64,000 nucleotides of DNA from Jatrophihabitans sp. Lineage in GTDB: Bacteria > Actinomycetota > Actinomycetes > Mycobacteriales > Jatrophihabitantaceae. Below, piece after piece: positions 26,447 to 35,888 of this stretch. Both the position numbers and the translations under genes were made by a program. The notes beneath the pieces are model-generated. The model searched no databases and had not been told where the DNA came from. It was given only the letters and a program-made list of their open reading frames with translations. The stretch is taken from contig DASVQQ010000011.1 of the NCBI GenBank assembly GCA_036389035.1, positions 186,001 to 250,000 of the forward strand, in the 5' to 3' direction. The stretch's first letter is position 1; every line of letters begins with the position of its first letter.

Positions 26447-28761
26447 GCGGCCGCCGTCCGGGCGCGCGGTTCGAAACGCCGCAACCGCAGGCTGTTGGAG
26501 ACGACGAACACCGAGCTCGCCGCCATCGCCGCGCCGGCGATGAGCGGGTTGAGCAGCCCGAAGGCGGCCAGCGGCAGCGCCGCGATGTTGTAGGCGAACG
26601 CCCAGAACAGGTTGGTCTTGATGGTCTTCAGCGTCGCGCGGGACAGCCTGATGGCATCGGCCGCGGTCCGCAGGTCGCCACGCACCAAAGTCAGGTCAGC
26701 GGCCTGGATGGCGACGTCAGCGCCGGTTCCGATGGCCAGGCCGAGGTCGGCCGCCGCCAGCGCCGCGGCGTCGTTGACGCCATCGCCGACCATGGCCACC
26801 CGCTGCCCCCGCTCCCGCAGCTCGCGCACGACCGCGACCTTGCCGGCTGGCAGCACCTCGGCGATCACCTCGGAGATCCCGACCTGGGCCGCAACCGCCT
26901 CGGCGGCCCGGCGGTTGTCACCGGTCAGCAGCACCGGCTTCAGCCCCAGCTCGAGGAACTCGCGCACGGCGGCGGCCGAACTCGCCTTGACGGTGTCCGC
27001 GACGGCGATGGCGGCTCGCACCCGGGAGTCCCAACCAACCCAGACCACGGTCTGCCCGAGACTGTGCGCGTGCTCGGCGGCCGCGGTCAGCTCGGCCGGC
27101 ATGGTCATCGCGTGCTGTTCCTGCAGCCAGCGCTGCCGGCCGGCGACGACCGCATGACCGGCTACCACGCCGGACACCCCGAGTCCCTCGTGGTTGCGGA
27201 ATTCCGACACCGCGCCCAGCGGCGCGCCGACCTTGTCGAGGGCGTGCGCGGCGACCGCGCGCGCGATCGGGTGCTCCGAGGCAGCCTCCAGCGCGCCGGC
27301 CAGTCGCAGCAGCTGATCGGCGTCGGCGCCCGGGGCCAGGAACACGCCCGTCACGCTCATCCGCCCGGTGGTGACGGTGCCGGTCTTGTCCAGCACGATC
27401 GTGTCGATGCGCCGGGTCGACTCCAGAACCTGAGGGCCCCTGAGCAGGATGCCGAGCTGCGCGCCGCGGCCGGTGCCGACCAGCAGCGCGGTGGGAGTGG
27501 CCAGGCCCAGCGCGCACGGGCAGGCGATGATCAGCACCGCGACAGCCGCGGCGAACGCGGTGGCCGAGCTGGCGCCGGAGAGAAGCCAGGCCAGCAGGGT
27601 GAGCAGTGACAGGCCGATGACGATCGGCACGAAGACCGCCGACACCCGGTCGGCCAGCCGCTGCACCTCGGCCTTTCCGTTCTGGGCCTCGGTGACCAGG
27701 CGCGCGATCTGGGCCAGCTGGGTGTCAGAGCCGACACGGTTGGCGCGGACCACCAGCCGGCCACCGGAGTTCAGGGTCGCGCCGACCACGCTGTCACCGG
27801 CGCCGACCTCGACCGGCACGGATTCACCCGTCAGCAGCGAGGCATCCACCGCCGAGCTTCCCTCTAGAACGATGCCGTCGGTGGCGATCTTCTCACCGGG
27901 CCGCACCACGAACACGTCCCCGGCGGCGAGCTGGCCGATCGGGATCCGCTGTTCGGCGCCGGTGTCGGCGCGCAGTACCGTGACGTCCTTGGCCCCGAGG
28001 TCGAGCAGCGCGCGCAGCGCCGCGCCGGACTGCTTCTTGGCGCGCGCCTCGAAGTACCGTCCGGCGAGCAGGAACACCGTGACCACCGAGGCGACCTCGA
28101 GATAGATCTCATCGGCGCCGCCGCGAGCCGGTAGCAGGGTGAAGTCCATACGCATGCCGGGCATGCCGGCATCGCCGAGGAACAGCGCCCACAACGACCA
28201 CAGGAACGCCGCGCTCACCCCGAGTGAGATGAGGGTGTCCATGGTGGCGGCCCGATGCCGGGCGTTGGCCAGCGCGGCCCGGTGAAACGGCCAGCCGCCC
28301 CACACGACGACCGGCGCGGCCAGAGTCAGCGAGGCCCATTGCCAATAGTCGAACTGCAGAAACGGGATCATGGCCAGCACCAGCACCGGCGCGGCCAGCG
28401 CGGCCGAGACCAGCAGCCGCTGCCTGAGCTGAGCGGTGTCGGAGTCGGGCTGGGCGTTGGGCTCGGCGTCCGGGGCTCGGGACGGGCGCGGCAGCGTCGC
28501 GGTGTAGCCAGTGGCTTCGACGGTGGCGATCAGCTCGGCCTCGGTGACGCTGTCGGGAAAGCGGACCTTGGCGGTCTCGGTGGCGTAGTTGACGCTGGCG
28601 GTGACGCCGGCCAGCTTGTTCAGCTTCTTCTCCACCCGCGCCGCGCAGGACGCGCAGGTCATCCCGCCGATGTTCAGTTCGACGGCGTGACCGGGCGCGG
28701 CCGTTGGGGCGTCCGCGCCGGGCAGTTCCCCGACCGGGCCGGGGCGGTGTCCGAGAGTCAC
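26443..28761 (-). CDS. copA: Copper-transporting P1B-type ATPase
   Basis: 772 residues. N-terminal HMA domain with GMTCASC (Cys36, Cys39); membrane CPC motif in [16 protein letters not shown] near residue 415; phosphorylation DKTGTVTTG near 457; SEHPIARAV; hinge [16 protein letters not shown]; last helix [18 protein letters not shown] with the N and MxxS residues of Cu+-ATPases. It exports cuprous ion. GTG start, seven bases after the chaperone stop. Downstream murD2 is translationally coupled. Confidence 0.94.
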   Translation of the reverse strand: MTLGHRPGPVGELPGADAPTAAPGHAVELNIGGMTCASCAARVEKKLNKLAGVTASVNYATETAKVRFPDSVTEAELIATVEATGYTATLPRPSRAPDAEPNAQPDSDTAQLRQRLLVSAALAAPVLVLAMIPFLQFDYWQWASLTLAAPVVVWGGWPFHRAALANARHRAATMDTLISLGVSAAFLWSLWALFLGDAGMPGMRMDFTLLPARGGADEIYLEVASVVTVFLLAGRYFEARAKKQSGAALRALLDLGAKDVTVLRADTGAEQRIPIGQLAAGDVFVVRPGEKIATDGIVLEGSSAVDASLLTGESVPVEVGAGDSVVGATLNSGGRLVVRANRVGSDTQLAQIARLVTEAQNGKAEVQRLADRVSAVFVPIVIGLSLLTLLAWLLSGASSATAFAAAVAVLIIACPCALGLATPTALLVGTGRGAQLGILLRGPQVLESTRRIDTIVLDKTGTVTTGRMSVTGVFLAPGADADQLLRLAGALEAASEHPIARAVAAHALDKVGAPLGAVSEFRNHEGLGVSGVVAGHAVVAGRQRWLQEQHAMTMPAELTAAAEHAHSLGQTVVWVGWDSRVRAAIAVADTVKASSAAAVREFLELGLKPVLLTGDNRRAAEAVAAQVGISEVIAEVLPAGKVAVVRELRERGQRVAMVGDGVNDAAALAAADLGLAIGTGADVAIQAADLTLVRGDLRTAADAIRLSRATLKTIKTNLFWAFAYNIAALPLAAFGLLNPLIAGAAMAASSVFVVSNSLRLRRFEPRARTAAA

Positions 28762-28768
28762 GAAAGGG

Positions 28769-28990
28769 TCAGCCTTCGACCAGGCGGTAATCGCCGGCCT
28801 CGTCCAGCGCGGCGTTCACCTGCTCCGGGCGCAACGGCTGCGCGCTGGTCACGGTGACGGCGGAGACGCCTGCCGGGTCGAGATCGACCGCCACGTCGGA
28901 CACCCCGTCGATGCTTTTGAGTTCGCTGCTGACCGCATTGACGCAGTGGCCGCAGGTCATGCCGGCCACCTGGTAGGTGGAGCTGGTCAC
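28769..28990 (-). CDS. copZ: Copper chaperone, HMA domain (CopZ-like)
   Basis: 73 residues forming one heavy-metal-associated domain with MTCGHC at residues 11-16 ([20 protein letters not shown]) and the usual beta-alpha-beta pattern to the end. Delivers Cu+ to CopA. Positioned between csoR and copA in one transcription unit; AGGAGGA lies before its ATG. Confidence 0.9.
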   Translation of the reverse strand: MTSSTYQVAGMTCGHCVNAVSSELKSIDGVSDVAVDLDPAGVSAVTVTSAQPLRPEQVNAALDEAGDYRLVEG

Positions 28991-29043
28991 ACTGTCCTCC
29001 TAAGTAATTGCCTTGATCGATATGCCCGGCGCTGGCTGGCCGG

Positions 29044-29346
29044 TCAGGAGCGCACCAGCCGGGCGATGGCGGCCGAGGCTTCCTTGACCTTGTCCTCGGC
29101 ATCCTGACCGCCAGCCTGGATGGCGCCCGCCACGCAGTGCCCGAGGTGCTCCTCCAGCAGTGACAGGGCCACCGCCTCCAGCGCCTTGGTGGCGGCCGCG
29201 ACCTGGGTGAGCACATCTATGCAGTAGGTGTCGGCCTCGACCATCCGCTGCAGGCCTCGCACCTGCCCCTCGATCCGGCGCAGCCGTTTGAGGTGGGCGT
29301 CCTTGGTGGTCGAATATCCCGGCGGGTGCTGGTCCTGCTCTGGCAC
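29044..29346 (-). CDS. csoR: CsoR family copper-sensing repressor
   Basis: 100 residues, all helical. The Cu+ ligands are in CsoR spacing: Cys42, His67 and Cys71 (25 and 4 residues apart), in TYCIDVLTQVAAA and EEHLGHCVAGAI. The basic N-terminal helix LKRLRRIEGQVRGLQRM binds DNA. Start GTG 29346 with GGGAG upstream. A 20-bp palindrome 45 bases upstream is the likely operator, and copZ-copA-murD2 follow downstream. Confidence 0.93.
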   Translation of the reverse strand: MPEQDQHPPGYSTTKDAHLKRLRRIEGQVRGLQRMVEADTYCIDVLTQVAAATKALEAVALSLLEEHLGHCVAGAIQAGGQDAEDKVKEASAAIARLVRS

Positions 29347-29390
29347 GTGAAGACTCCCTCAGCTGCTGACGCTTCCCCACCCTCCAGGGT

Positions 29391-29410
29391 ACCCCATACC
29401 GGTATCGGGT
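29391..29410. promoter_or_regulatory. CsoR operator palindrome
   Basis: ACCCCATACC|GGTATCGGGT: 9 of 10 positions pair. This is the pattern of CsoR sites (G-tract/ATACC symmetric elements) and it sits 45 bases before the csoR GTG start. Confidence 0.75.
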
Positions 29411-29627
29411 TCAAAACGCTGACTGCCGCGGCAACTTCCACGCTAGACGAATTCGCTGCCTAAAGAGCAAGCCCAAGGAAGACAGCGAGGGGATATGTCC
29501 CCAACAATTCTCTTAGATCTCAGCGGTATCTAGTGGTCCAGCCAGCCAGCGTCCAGTGCCAGAGATCCAGCAAACCAGGGGCTTGCCCTCTCAGGGAGAG
29601 CCTCAGCCGGAGTCTAGGAGGACTGCG

Positions 29628-30395
29628 ATGGGCAACATGCATCATTCGGTGTCGGCATGGGACACCATCGGAGCGGTACTGCTGCTCGGGTGGGCGGTGG
29701 CCATGTGGGGCGCGGTCGCCATGCTGGCCGTAGCCAACCGCAGGGGGGTGCGGCCCGGGGTGTTCTGGGGCGCCGCCGGCGTGATCGGGATCGGCCTGGT
29801 AGGCCAGGTCGGCCACGTGCAGGAGCACGTCGCGCAATCCGCCTACTGGATCGCCAATCCCGAGTCCAAGCCCTGGATGACGCCGTGGGGCGACAGCCTG
29901 GCCAGGGGCTACGGTCAGATCGACCACTCGAAGCCCTCGCTGGGCATGGAGATCCTGCATCTGGTCGGCAACTTCATCTTCCTGGCCGGCCTGGCCGGCG
30001 TGGTGCTGATCACGGCGCGGGTCCACAGGTCCCAGGCCCGCCGCTGGGGCAAGATGGGCGTCTGGATGCAGGGTATCCACGGCGTGGAGCACGTGGTGTT
30101 GACGCTCTCGATCGTCTTCGGCGCGAGCCGGGCGTGGGGCCTGTCGACCTGGTTCGGCGCGCTGCCGGCCGGACCGGGGCTGTGGACCTACCGGATCTGG
30201 TGGCACGGCCTGGCCAACCTGGTCGGCTCGATCGTGTTCGCCATCGCGGTCTACCACCTGTGGAAGGAGCGCGACACGGTCCGAGCGTCCTTCAACGCCG
30301 GTACCAGGGTCGACGCTGGCGCCGATGCCTCGGCGGTCAAGGAGCCGGTGGGAACTCCTGAGCCGGTGCGGACTCCGGAGCCGGCCGGCGCCTGA
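29628..30395 (+). CDS. Predicted polytopic membrane protein, histidine-rich
   Basis: 255 residues from ATG 29628 with a strong TAGGAGGA site. About five membrane helices (near 12-36, 44-62, 108-128, 148-165, 188-212). Histidines cluster at predicted helix ends (MHHSVSAWD, GQVGHVQEHV, ILHLVGNF, QGIHGVEHVV, WWHGLANL), which suggests a metal or haem site. A Pro/Glu tail follows. It is divergent from csoR, sharing the region with the CsoR operator, so a copper link is plausible but unproven. It resembles actinobacterial DUF6008-type proteins, though I am not sure of that family name. Confidence 0.78.
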   Translation: MGNMHHSVSAWDTIGAVLLLGWAVAMWGAVAMLAVANRRGVRPGVFWGAAGVIGIGLVGQVGHVQEHVAQSAYWIANPESKPWMTPWGDSLARGYGQIDHSKPSLGMEILHLVGNFIFLAGLAGVVLITARVHRSQARRWGKMGVWMQGIHGVEHVVLTLSIVFGASRAWGLSTWFGALPAGPGLWTYRIWWHGLANLVGSIVFAIAVYHLWKERDTVRASFNAGTRVDAGADASAVKEPVGTPEPVRTPEPAGA

Positions 30396-30432
30396 CCCAG
30401 GCAGGCGTGATGTAGCACGACAGCAAGAACCG

Positions 30433-30474
30433 GTCCGGCGTGGCCGCATCCTCCAAGATGCGACCACGCCGGAC
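30433..30474. terminator. Strong hairpin between convergent genes
   Basis: 18-base arms 30433-30450 and 30457-30474 pair at 17 of 18 positions around loop CTCCAA. It lies between the stop of the histidine-rich membrane protein and the convergent 46-codon gene, consistent with a bidirectional terminator. Confidence 0.75.
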
Positions 30475-30491
30475 TGCGTTGGAGCCCAACC

Positions 30492-30632
30492 TCACCGGCC
30501 GGCGCGGCCCAACCGGCTCAGCAGCCGGCGGAACATCCCGAACCGGGACGGGCGCATCGCTTTCAGCTGCGCCCGATTCTCAGCGGCGTAGGACTGGCCG
30601 GCTGCTCGGGCTGCGCGTTCTGCCTCCGCCAT
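30492..30632 (-). CDS. Small basic protein
   Basis: 46 residues from ATG 30632 with AAGGGAG seven bases upstream. It starts MAEAERAARAAGQSYAAENR and ends FGMFRRLLSRLGRAGR: a helical, Arg-rich peptide without membrane helix. A frame extends to 30905 but the start with a ribosome site is the short one. No family known. Confidence 0.5.
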   Translation of the reverse strand: MAEAERAARAAGQSYAAENRAQLKAMRPSRFGMFRRLLSRLGRAGR

Positions 30633-30810
30633 CTCGAGCTCCCTTCGATCGGCGGCAACGGCCACCGTCGACTGGACGCACGGTGATGCCGGGCCTATCC
30701 GAAATCGAAGCGGTATTTTAACCTTTTGTACCAGCGTTAGCCATTGGCGAGAGGCCCGGGGCGCGTGATCGGCACGTGCGAAGTGCTCTCCGTGACGCGC
30801 TGACGAGACG

Positions 30811-32010
30811 ATGGCGGGCATGACCGAGAATCTGCTCACCGCCCACTTCTTGCTGGAAGGCGCTGCCGAACGGCACGCCGCGTACGCGCGGCTGCAGGGC
30901 GACAACGCGGTGCATCAAGTCACCTTGCCCTCTGGTAGCACCGGCTGGCTGGTGACCGGATATCAAGCGGTTCGCAAGGCACTGGTCGACCCCCGGCTGC
31001 AGGGGCGGACCGGCGCCATCGGCGCGGGCAGGCGGTTGCCCGAGGAGCTGGAGCTGGGCATGAACAGCCAGATGCTCAACCGTGACCCTCCGGACCACAC
31101 CCGGTTGCGCCGCCTCATCTCCTCGGCGTTCACCCGCCGCCGGATGGAGGCGATGCGCCCGCGGGTGGAGCAGATCACCGGCGAGCTGCTCGAGGCGATG
31201 TCTGAGCTGGACCAGGTCGACCTGGTCCAGGCGCTGGCAATCCCGCTGCCGATCCGGGTCCTCACCGAGCTGCTCGGGGTGCCCGACGAGCAGGTCAACG
31301 CCTTCCATGGCTGGACGACCGCGCTGACGACCAGCGCGCTGCCGACGCGGGAGCTAGTGGCAGCCGGCACCGAGATGCTGCACTACACCCGGTCGCTGCT
31401 GGAGCTCAAACGCCGCGAGCCCAAGGATGATCTGCTCTCGGCGCTGGTCGCGGTGCGCGACGGCGAGGACCGGCTGACCGAGAACGAGCTGACATCGATG
31501 GTGTTCCTGCTGCTGATCGCCGGCCAGGAGACCACGGTCAACCTGATCGCCAATGGCAGCCTGGCATTGCTCACCCATTCCAATCAACTGGAGCGGCTGC
31601 GCGCCGACCCGGCCCTGATCCCCAGCGCGGTCGAGGAGCTCCTGCGGTACGAGAGCCCGGTGCAGGCGGCGATGCGCTACGCCACCGAAGACGTCCGGAT
31701 CGCCGGAGTGACCATCCCGGCCGGCTCATCGGTCATCGTGTCGCTGCTGGGGGCGAACCGGGACCCGCAGCGTTTTGCCCAGGCAGACCAACTGGACCTG
31801 TCCCGCCGGAACAACCCCCAGGTGGCCTTCGGCTACGGGATCCACCACTGCCTCGGCGCCCCGCTCGCCCGGCTGGAGGGCGGCATCGCCATCAGGTCGC
31901 TGCTGGCCCGCTATCCGGACGTGCGGTTGGACGTGCCGCCGGAGAAATTGGACTGGCGGGTCAGCCTGATCATGCACGGACTGACGGAGTTGCCGGTGCG
32001 GCTGCGGTGA
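30811..32010 (+). CDS. Cytochrome P450
   Basis: 399 residues, typical bacterial soluble P450. I-helix AGQETT (237-242), ExxR at Glu276-Arg279, and haem loop FGYGIHHCLGAPLARLE with Cys347. LNRDPPDHTRLRRLISSAFT is the standard C-helix segment. No ferredoxin partner nearby. It ends before a strong terminator and is convergent with an O-methyltransferase gene; a functional link to that gene is possible but not shown. Confidence 0.93.
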   Translation: MAGMTENLLTAHFLLEGAAERHAAYARLQGDNAVHQVTLPSGSTGWLVTGYQAVRKALVDPRLQGRTGAIGAGRRLPEELELGMNSQMLNRDPPDHTRLRRLISSAFTRRRMEAMRPRVEQITGELLEAMSELDQVDLVQALAIPLPIRVLTELLGVPDEQVNAFHGWTTALTTSALPTRELVAAGTEMLHYTRSLLELKRREPKDDLLSALVAVRDGEDRLTENELTSMVFLLLIAGQETTVNLIANGSLALLTHSNQLERLRADPALIPSAVEELLRYESPVQAAMRYATEDVRIAGVTIPAGSSVIVSLLGANRDPQRFAQADQLDLSRRNNPQVAFGYGIHHCLGAPLARLEGGIAIRSLLARYPDVRLDVPPEKLDWRVSLIMHGLTELPVRLR

Positions 32011-32070
32011 GGCCGCCATCGGGCTTGCCTGGGTCCTGGAGGGTGACCGGGCAGACCGATCGGAGGCAGA

Positions 32071-32113
32071 GAGGGTGGCCGTGGGTTTCGATTCCACGGC
32101 CACCCTCTTTTTT
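32071..32113. terminator. Rho-independent terminator
   Basis: 14-base arms 32071-32084 and 32094-32107 (GAGGGTGGCCGTGG and its complement) around a 9-base loop, followed by TTTTTT. Serves the P450 gene on the plus strand. Confidence 0.92.
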
Positions 32114-32155
32114 CTATGCCGGCCTTCTCATGCCGGCTCGCTCAGGCCGGCTCGC

Positions 32156-33199
32156 TCAGGCCGGCTCAGGCGGGTCGCGCCGCTCCGCCCGAACCTGATC
32201 GGCAGCGCGCAGCTCCACGATGGAGAAGGCCCCGGCCGGGTGCGTGGCGGCCACCGTCAGCCCGGCGTCCAGGGCCAGTGCGCTGAGTTGGGCGAGCCGG
32301 CGTTCCTTGCCGCCGTAGAGAGCCAGCATCCGCAGGTCCATGCCGGTGTGCGGCCGGTCGTTGTCCGCGCCGACCTCCTCCACCACGAACACCCGGCCGG
32401 AACTCCCGGCCGCCTCGGCGCAGCGCCGCAGGATCTGGCCAGCGAGCTTGTCGTTCCAGTCGTGCAGGATCAGCGACAGCAGGTATCCGTCAGCGCCGGC
32501 CGGCAGCGGGTCGAAGAAACTGCCGGGCACCACCTCGCTGCGGTCGGCGAGCCCCGCCGCGACCAGCGCCTTCCGAGCGTCGTCGGTGTTCTCGGCCAGA
32601 TCGACCAGCGTGCCGCGCAGCTGCGGGTAGCGGGTGAGCAGGGCGACCAGCATCGCGCCGTTGCCGCCGCCGACGTCTACCAGCCGGCTGAGCGAGCCCC
32701 AATCGTAGCCGGAGAGGATCTGCGAGGTCCGCGACCGCACCATCGAGTGCATCAAGCCGGTGAAGGCCTCGCGGCGGGCCGGATCGGCTGCCAGGTCCTG
32801 CCAGAAGTCATGGCCGAACAGCTGGGCGAAGGCCGCCTCGCCAGTGCGGATGCTGTGCAGCAGGTGGACGAACGCCAGTTCCGAACGCCCGACGCCCTCG
32901 ATGTCCAGGCCCGATCGCACGCTGGCCGGATGATCGCTGCGCAGCGGCTCACCCAGCGGGGTCAGCGTGTAGCTGCCGGCCTCGTCCAGGCTGAACACGC
33001 CCCGGACGGCAAGGTAGCGCAGCAGCCGCTCGACGGCGTCGGGGTCGGCGCCGGTCGCGGCGGCCAGTTCCGCCGCGCTGCGCAGGCCGGCGGCGATGTG
33101 GTCGGCGATGCGCAGCGTCGCCGCCACGCGGACGGCCATCGGAGTGCCGAGATGGGCCATCGCCCAGAGCGGGGCCGCTGCCTCGTCGAGGTGTGTCAA
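32156..33199 (-). CDS. SAM-dependent O-methyltransferase (family 2 type)
   Basis: 347 residues from a TTG start at 33199 preceded by AGGAGAACC. N-terminal winged-helix dimerisation part (RIADHIAAGLRSAAELAAAT, ERLLRYLAVRGVFS), then SAM motif I LVDVGGGNGAMLVALL and catalytic-type His in LILHDWNDKLAGQILRRC. This is the plant-OMT/hydroxyneurosporene methyltransferase-like group that methylates hydroxyls of aromatic natural products. It faces the P450 across a terminator; the substrate is unknown. Confidence 0.9.
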   Translation of the reverse strand: MTHLDEAAAPLWAMAHLGTPMAVRVAATLRIADHIAAGLRSAAELAAATGADPDAVERLLRYLAVRGVFSLDEAGSYTLTPLGEPLRSDHPASVRSGLDIEGVGRSELAFVHLLHSIRTGEAAFAQLFGHDFWQDLAADPARREAFTGLMHSMVRSRTSQILSGYDWGSLSRLVDVGGGNGAMLVALLTRYPQLRGTLVDLAENTDDARKALVAAGLADRSEVVPGSFFDPLPAGADGYLLSLILHDWNDKLAGQILRRCAEAAGSSGRVFVVEEVGADNDRPHTGMDLRMLALYGGKERRLAQLSALALDAGLTVAATHPAGAFSIVELRAADQVRAERRDPPEPA

Positions 33200-33374
33200 C
33201 AGGTTCTCCTATGCTTAGGGCTCACACTCGCAGGCGCGCACGCCGCGGCAAGCCCGCCGGCGAGGCAGCTCGGCCCGACCGCGCCGCCCCCAGAGGCGAG
33301 CAGTGCTGCCCGCCCTAGCGGACAGGATGCCCGCTCCGGGCGACGGCCACGTCTCCGGATTTGCCGGAGTCCGG

Positions 33375-34526
33375 CTACGAACCGGACGCCGGGGAGCGGG
33401 TGGAGTCGCGGCCTTCGGTGCTGAGCAGCACCGCGACGCTGTCCGCGCCGAGACCGAGATCCGCCCGGCGTCGGTCCGCGCCGGCGCCGGTCAGTGCGGC
33501 CCGGGCGCCGGCGAGGGTGGATGCCCCGCTGGGACCGGACGACACCCCGTAGGCGCCGAGGTCGGTGACGGCCTGCTCAGCGGCGGCGTCGGTGACCGCC
33601 ACCGCGGCGTCCAGGCCGGCCTGCAGCACCGGCCAGGCCAGCTGTGACGGGGTGCCGCAGTTCAGCCCGGCCATCACCGTCGCTGAGGTCGCGATGCTGC
33701 TGAAAGCGCCGCTGAGCAGGCTGTGCAGCACGCACGCGGCGGTCTCGGGCTCGACGCCCAGCACCGACGGCGCGGGCGATGCCGCGCTGCGGTGATGGGT
33801 GACCACCGCCTGGGCCAGCGACCCCACCCCGACCGGAACCGCGATCAGCCCGAGCGGGCCGGCGCCGGCCTCGGCGAGCTGGGCGTCGGTCTCGGCGAGC
33901 AGCGTCGCGTACCCCTCGACTACCCAACCCGGGATCTGCTCATAACCCGCCCAGGCGGTGTCCTGCACCAGCACCGCTTTGGCGTGATCAGCCGCCGCGG
34001 CCGCGGCGTGCTTGACGGCGACGTCATAGCTGTCCGGCACCTCGGTGACCTCCGCGCCTTCGGCAGCGATCGCCGCCACGGCTCCGCCAGGAACCTCCCG
34101 CGGCACGAACACCCACGCCGGCAGCCCGAGCAGCGCCGCGATCCGGGCGACCGCCCGGCCGTGGTTGCCGTCCGTCGCGGTGATCAGGGTGACCGGATCG
34201 ACGGCCGCCGCCGAGCGCAGCACGTCCAGGGTCAACGGCCCGCTCAGGCCCGCGCGAGTGGCCAGGATCTGGGCGATCGCCCAGGAGGCGCCGAGAGCTT
34301 TGAAAGCCGGCAGTCCCAGACGCGAGGACTCGTCCTTGACGAACACCCGGCCGACGCCGAGCTCATCGGCCAGCGCCGGCAGCTCCGCCAGCGGGGTCGC
34401 GGCGGAGCCGGGCAGCCCGGAGTGAAACGCCCAGGTGAGCGCGGCCCGGGCCGGCGTGGTGCGCCAGGACCGGGCGGCCGGGCGGGAGTACCAGTGCGGG
34501 TGCGGCACGTCAGCGGCAGAACTCAC
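33375..34526 (-). CDS. PLP lyase, diaminopropionate ammonia-lyase family
   Basis: 383 residues from GTG 34526, two bases after the stop of the peptidase gene. PLP Lys76 in VFVKDESSRLGLPAFKALG, then LITATDGNHGRAVARIAALL and the Gly-rich VPVGVGSLAQAVVTHH. This is the fold-type II ammonia-lyase group of E. coli YgeX (2,3-diaminopropionate ammonia-lyase). Pairing with an M20 peptidase repeats the ygeX-ygeY association. An 18-bp tandem repeat sits at the junction. Confidence 0.85.
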   Translation of the reverse strand: MSSAADVPHPHWYSRPAARSWRTTPARAALTWAFHSGLPGSAATPLAELPALADELGVGRVFVKDESSRLGLPAFKALGASWAIAQILATRAGLSGPLTLDVLRSAAAVDPVTLITATDGNHGRAVARIAALLGLPAWVFVPREVPGGAVAAIAAEGAEVTEVPDSYDVAVKHAAAAAADHAKAVLVQDTAWAGYEQIPGWVVEGYATLLAETDAQLAEAGAGPLGLIAVPVGVGSLAQAVVTHHRSAASPAPSVLGVEPETAACVLHSLLSGAFSSIATSATVMAGLNCGTPSQLAWPVLQAGLDAAVAVTDAAAEQAVTDLGAYGVSSGPSGASTLAGARAALTGAGADRRRADLGLGADSVAVLLSTEGRDSTRSPASGS

Positions 34527-34541
34527 GTCAGCGGCAGAACT
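34506..34541. repeat. 18-bp perfect tandem repeat at a gene junction
   Basis: CACGTCAGCGGCAGAACT occurs twice head to tail (34506-34523 and 34524-34541). It spans the stop of the M20 peptidase gene and the start codon region of the lyase gene, so the new start could have been created by the duplication. Confidence 0.92.
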
Positions 34542-35676
34542 GGATCGCGGTGGCGGTGAGCGCGCGAGCGCAGGCCACGGTGCTGGGCAGGTCGGTCCAC
34601 TCGACGGCGGCGTGCGCGCCGTCGCCGCTGGGGCCGAACAGCACGGTGGGGATGCCCGCCGCGGCGAGAAACGCCGCGTCGGCCCAGTAGCTGACACCGC
34701 CGATCGGCACCGGCCGGCCCAGGGTCCGCTCGGCCGCCGCGACCACCGTCCGCTCGATGTCGCTGCCGGCGGTGACCTCGAACGGCTCGCGCGCCAGAGT
34801 GGTGCGAGCGCTGACCTCGAGGCCGGCATCGGCGGCACGGCAGCCGGCGAGCAGGCTCTCGATGTCGGCTTCGACGTCGGCCAGCGTCTCGCCGGGCAAC
34901 GTGCGGCGCTCGATGGTCAGCAGGCAGGACGGCGGGATGGTGGACTCCCCCACCCCGCCGCTGATCAGTGAGCCGTGCAGGGTGCCCGGGCCCAGGCTCG
35001 GATGGGCAGTCCCCCGCAGCCGCTGGTTGAGCTCCTCCAGCGCCACCAGGATCGGGCCGGTCTTGAGGATGGCGTCGACACCCAGATGCGGGCGCGAACC
35101 GTGAGCAGCCTTGCCGACCACCTCGATCTCGGTCCACACGAACCCGCGGTGGGCGGTGGCGACCACCAGTTCGGTGGGTTCGGTCACGATGGCGCCATCG
35201 GCCCGGATCCCGGCCGCCAGGATCTCCTGGACACCGAGGCTGGCATGCTCCTCATCGGCCACCGCGGCGACGATGACCTCACCGGCGACCCCGGCGGCGG
35301 CGGCGTCCCGGCAGGCGATCAGCGCGGCGACCAGGCCGGCCTTCATGTCATAGACGCCGCGGCCATAGATCCGGTCGCCGTCGATCCGCGCCTCCCAGGG
35401 ATCAGCCATGTCACCCGGCGGGACGGTGTCCAGGTGCCCGCACAGCATCAATGACCGGCCCTTGCCCTCGCCGGCCGGCCGGCTGCGCACCAACACACTC
35501 GGACGTCCCGGCGTGCCTTCGAGCACCTCGACACCGAGGCCGGCGTTCGTCGCCCAGTCAGCGACGCGCTGGGCGACCTTGCCCTCGCCCGCTGCGCCCG
35601 GCAGCAGCGACGGGTTGGCCGAGTCGATCGCTGACAGCTCAGCCAGCAGGTCCACCACCTCGCGATCAGGATTCAC
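34528..35676 (-). CDS. M20 family metallopeptidase (ArgE/DapE/YgeY-like)
   Basis: 382 residues from GTG 35676. Metal-site motifs: MLCGHLDTVPPGD (first His and Asp), GRGVYDMKAGLVAALIA (bridging Asp), ADEEHASLGVQEILAAG (catalytic Glu pair) and GPSGDGAHAAVEWTDLPS (C-terminal His). A dimerisation lid domain lies between. It likely deacylates or cleaves an amide to free an amino acid; with the adjacent YgeX-like lyase, a diaminopropionate-type catabolic pair is suggested. A frame reaching 35910 has a non-coding-like N-terminus. Confidence 0.88.
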   Translation of the reverse strand: MNPDREVVDLLAELSAIDSANPSLLPGAAGEGKVAQRVADWATNAGLGVEVLEGTPGRPSVLVRSRPAGEGKGRSLMLCGHLDTVPPGDMADPWEARIDGDRIYGRGVYDMKAGLVAALIACRDAAAAGVAGEVIVAAVADEEHASLGVQEILAAGIRADGAIVTEPTELVVATAHRGFVWTEIEVVGKAAHGSRPHLGVDAILKTGPILVALEELNQRLRGTAHPSLGPGTLHGSLISGGVGESTIPPSCLLTIERRTLPGETLADVEADIESLLAGCRAADAGLEVSARTTLAREPFEVTAGSDIERTVVAAAERTLGRPVPIGGVSYWADAAFLAAAGIPTVLFGPSGDGAHAAVEWTDLPSTVACARALTATAIQFCR

Positions 35677-35888
35677 GCCGCACCACCGCAAGCGCTGGCG
35701 GGCGAGCTGGCCAAGTGCGCGGGTCGAGCAGGCTGCGCGGGTCGAGGCATCGACGTCATGGGCACACTGTGCCTCGCGTCGCCCCCGCGGTCCAGCGACT
35801 TGACCGCTCCGAAAAGGCAGACACCGCCGCCGAAGGTGGCGGCCGGGCCGGCTTACCTGACCGGCGACCGATCGGCCACAATGGCGTG

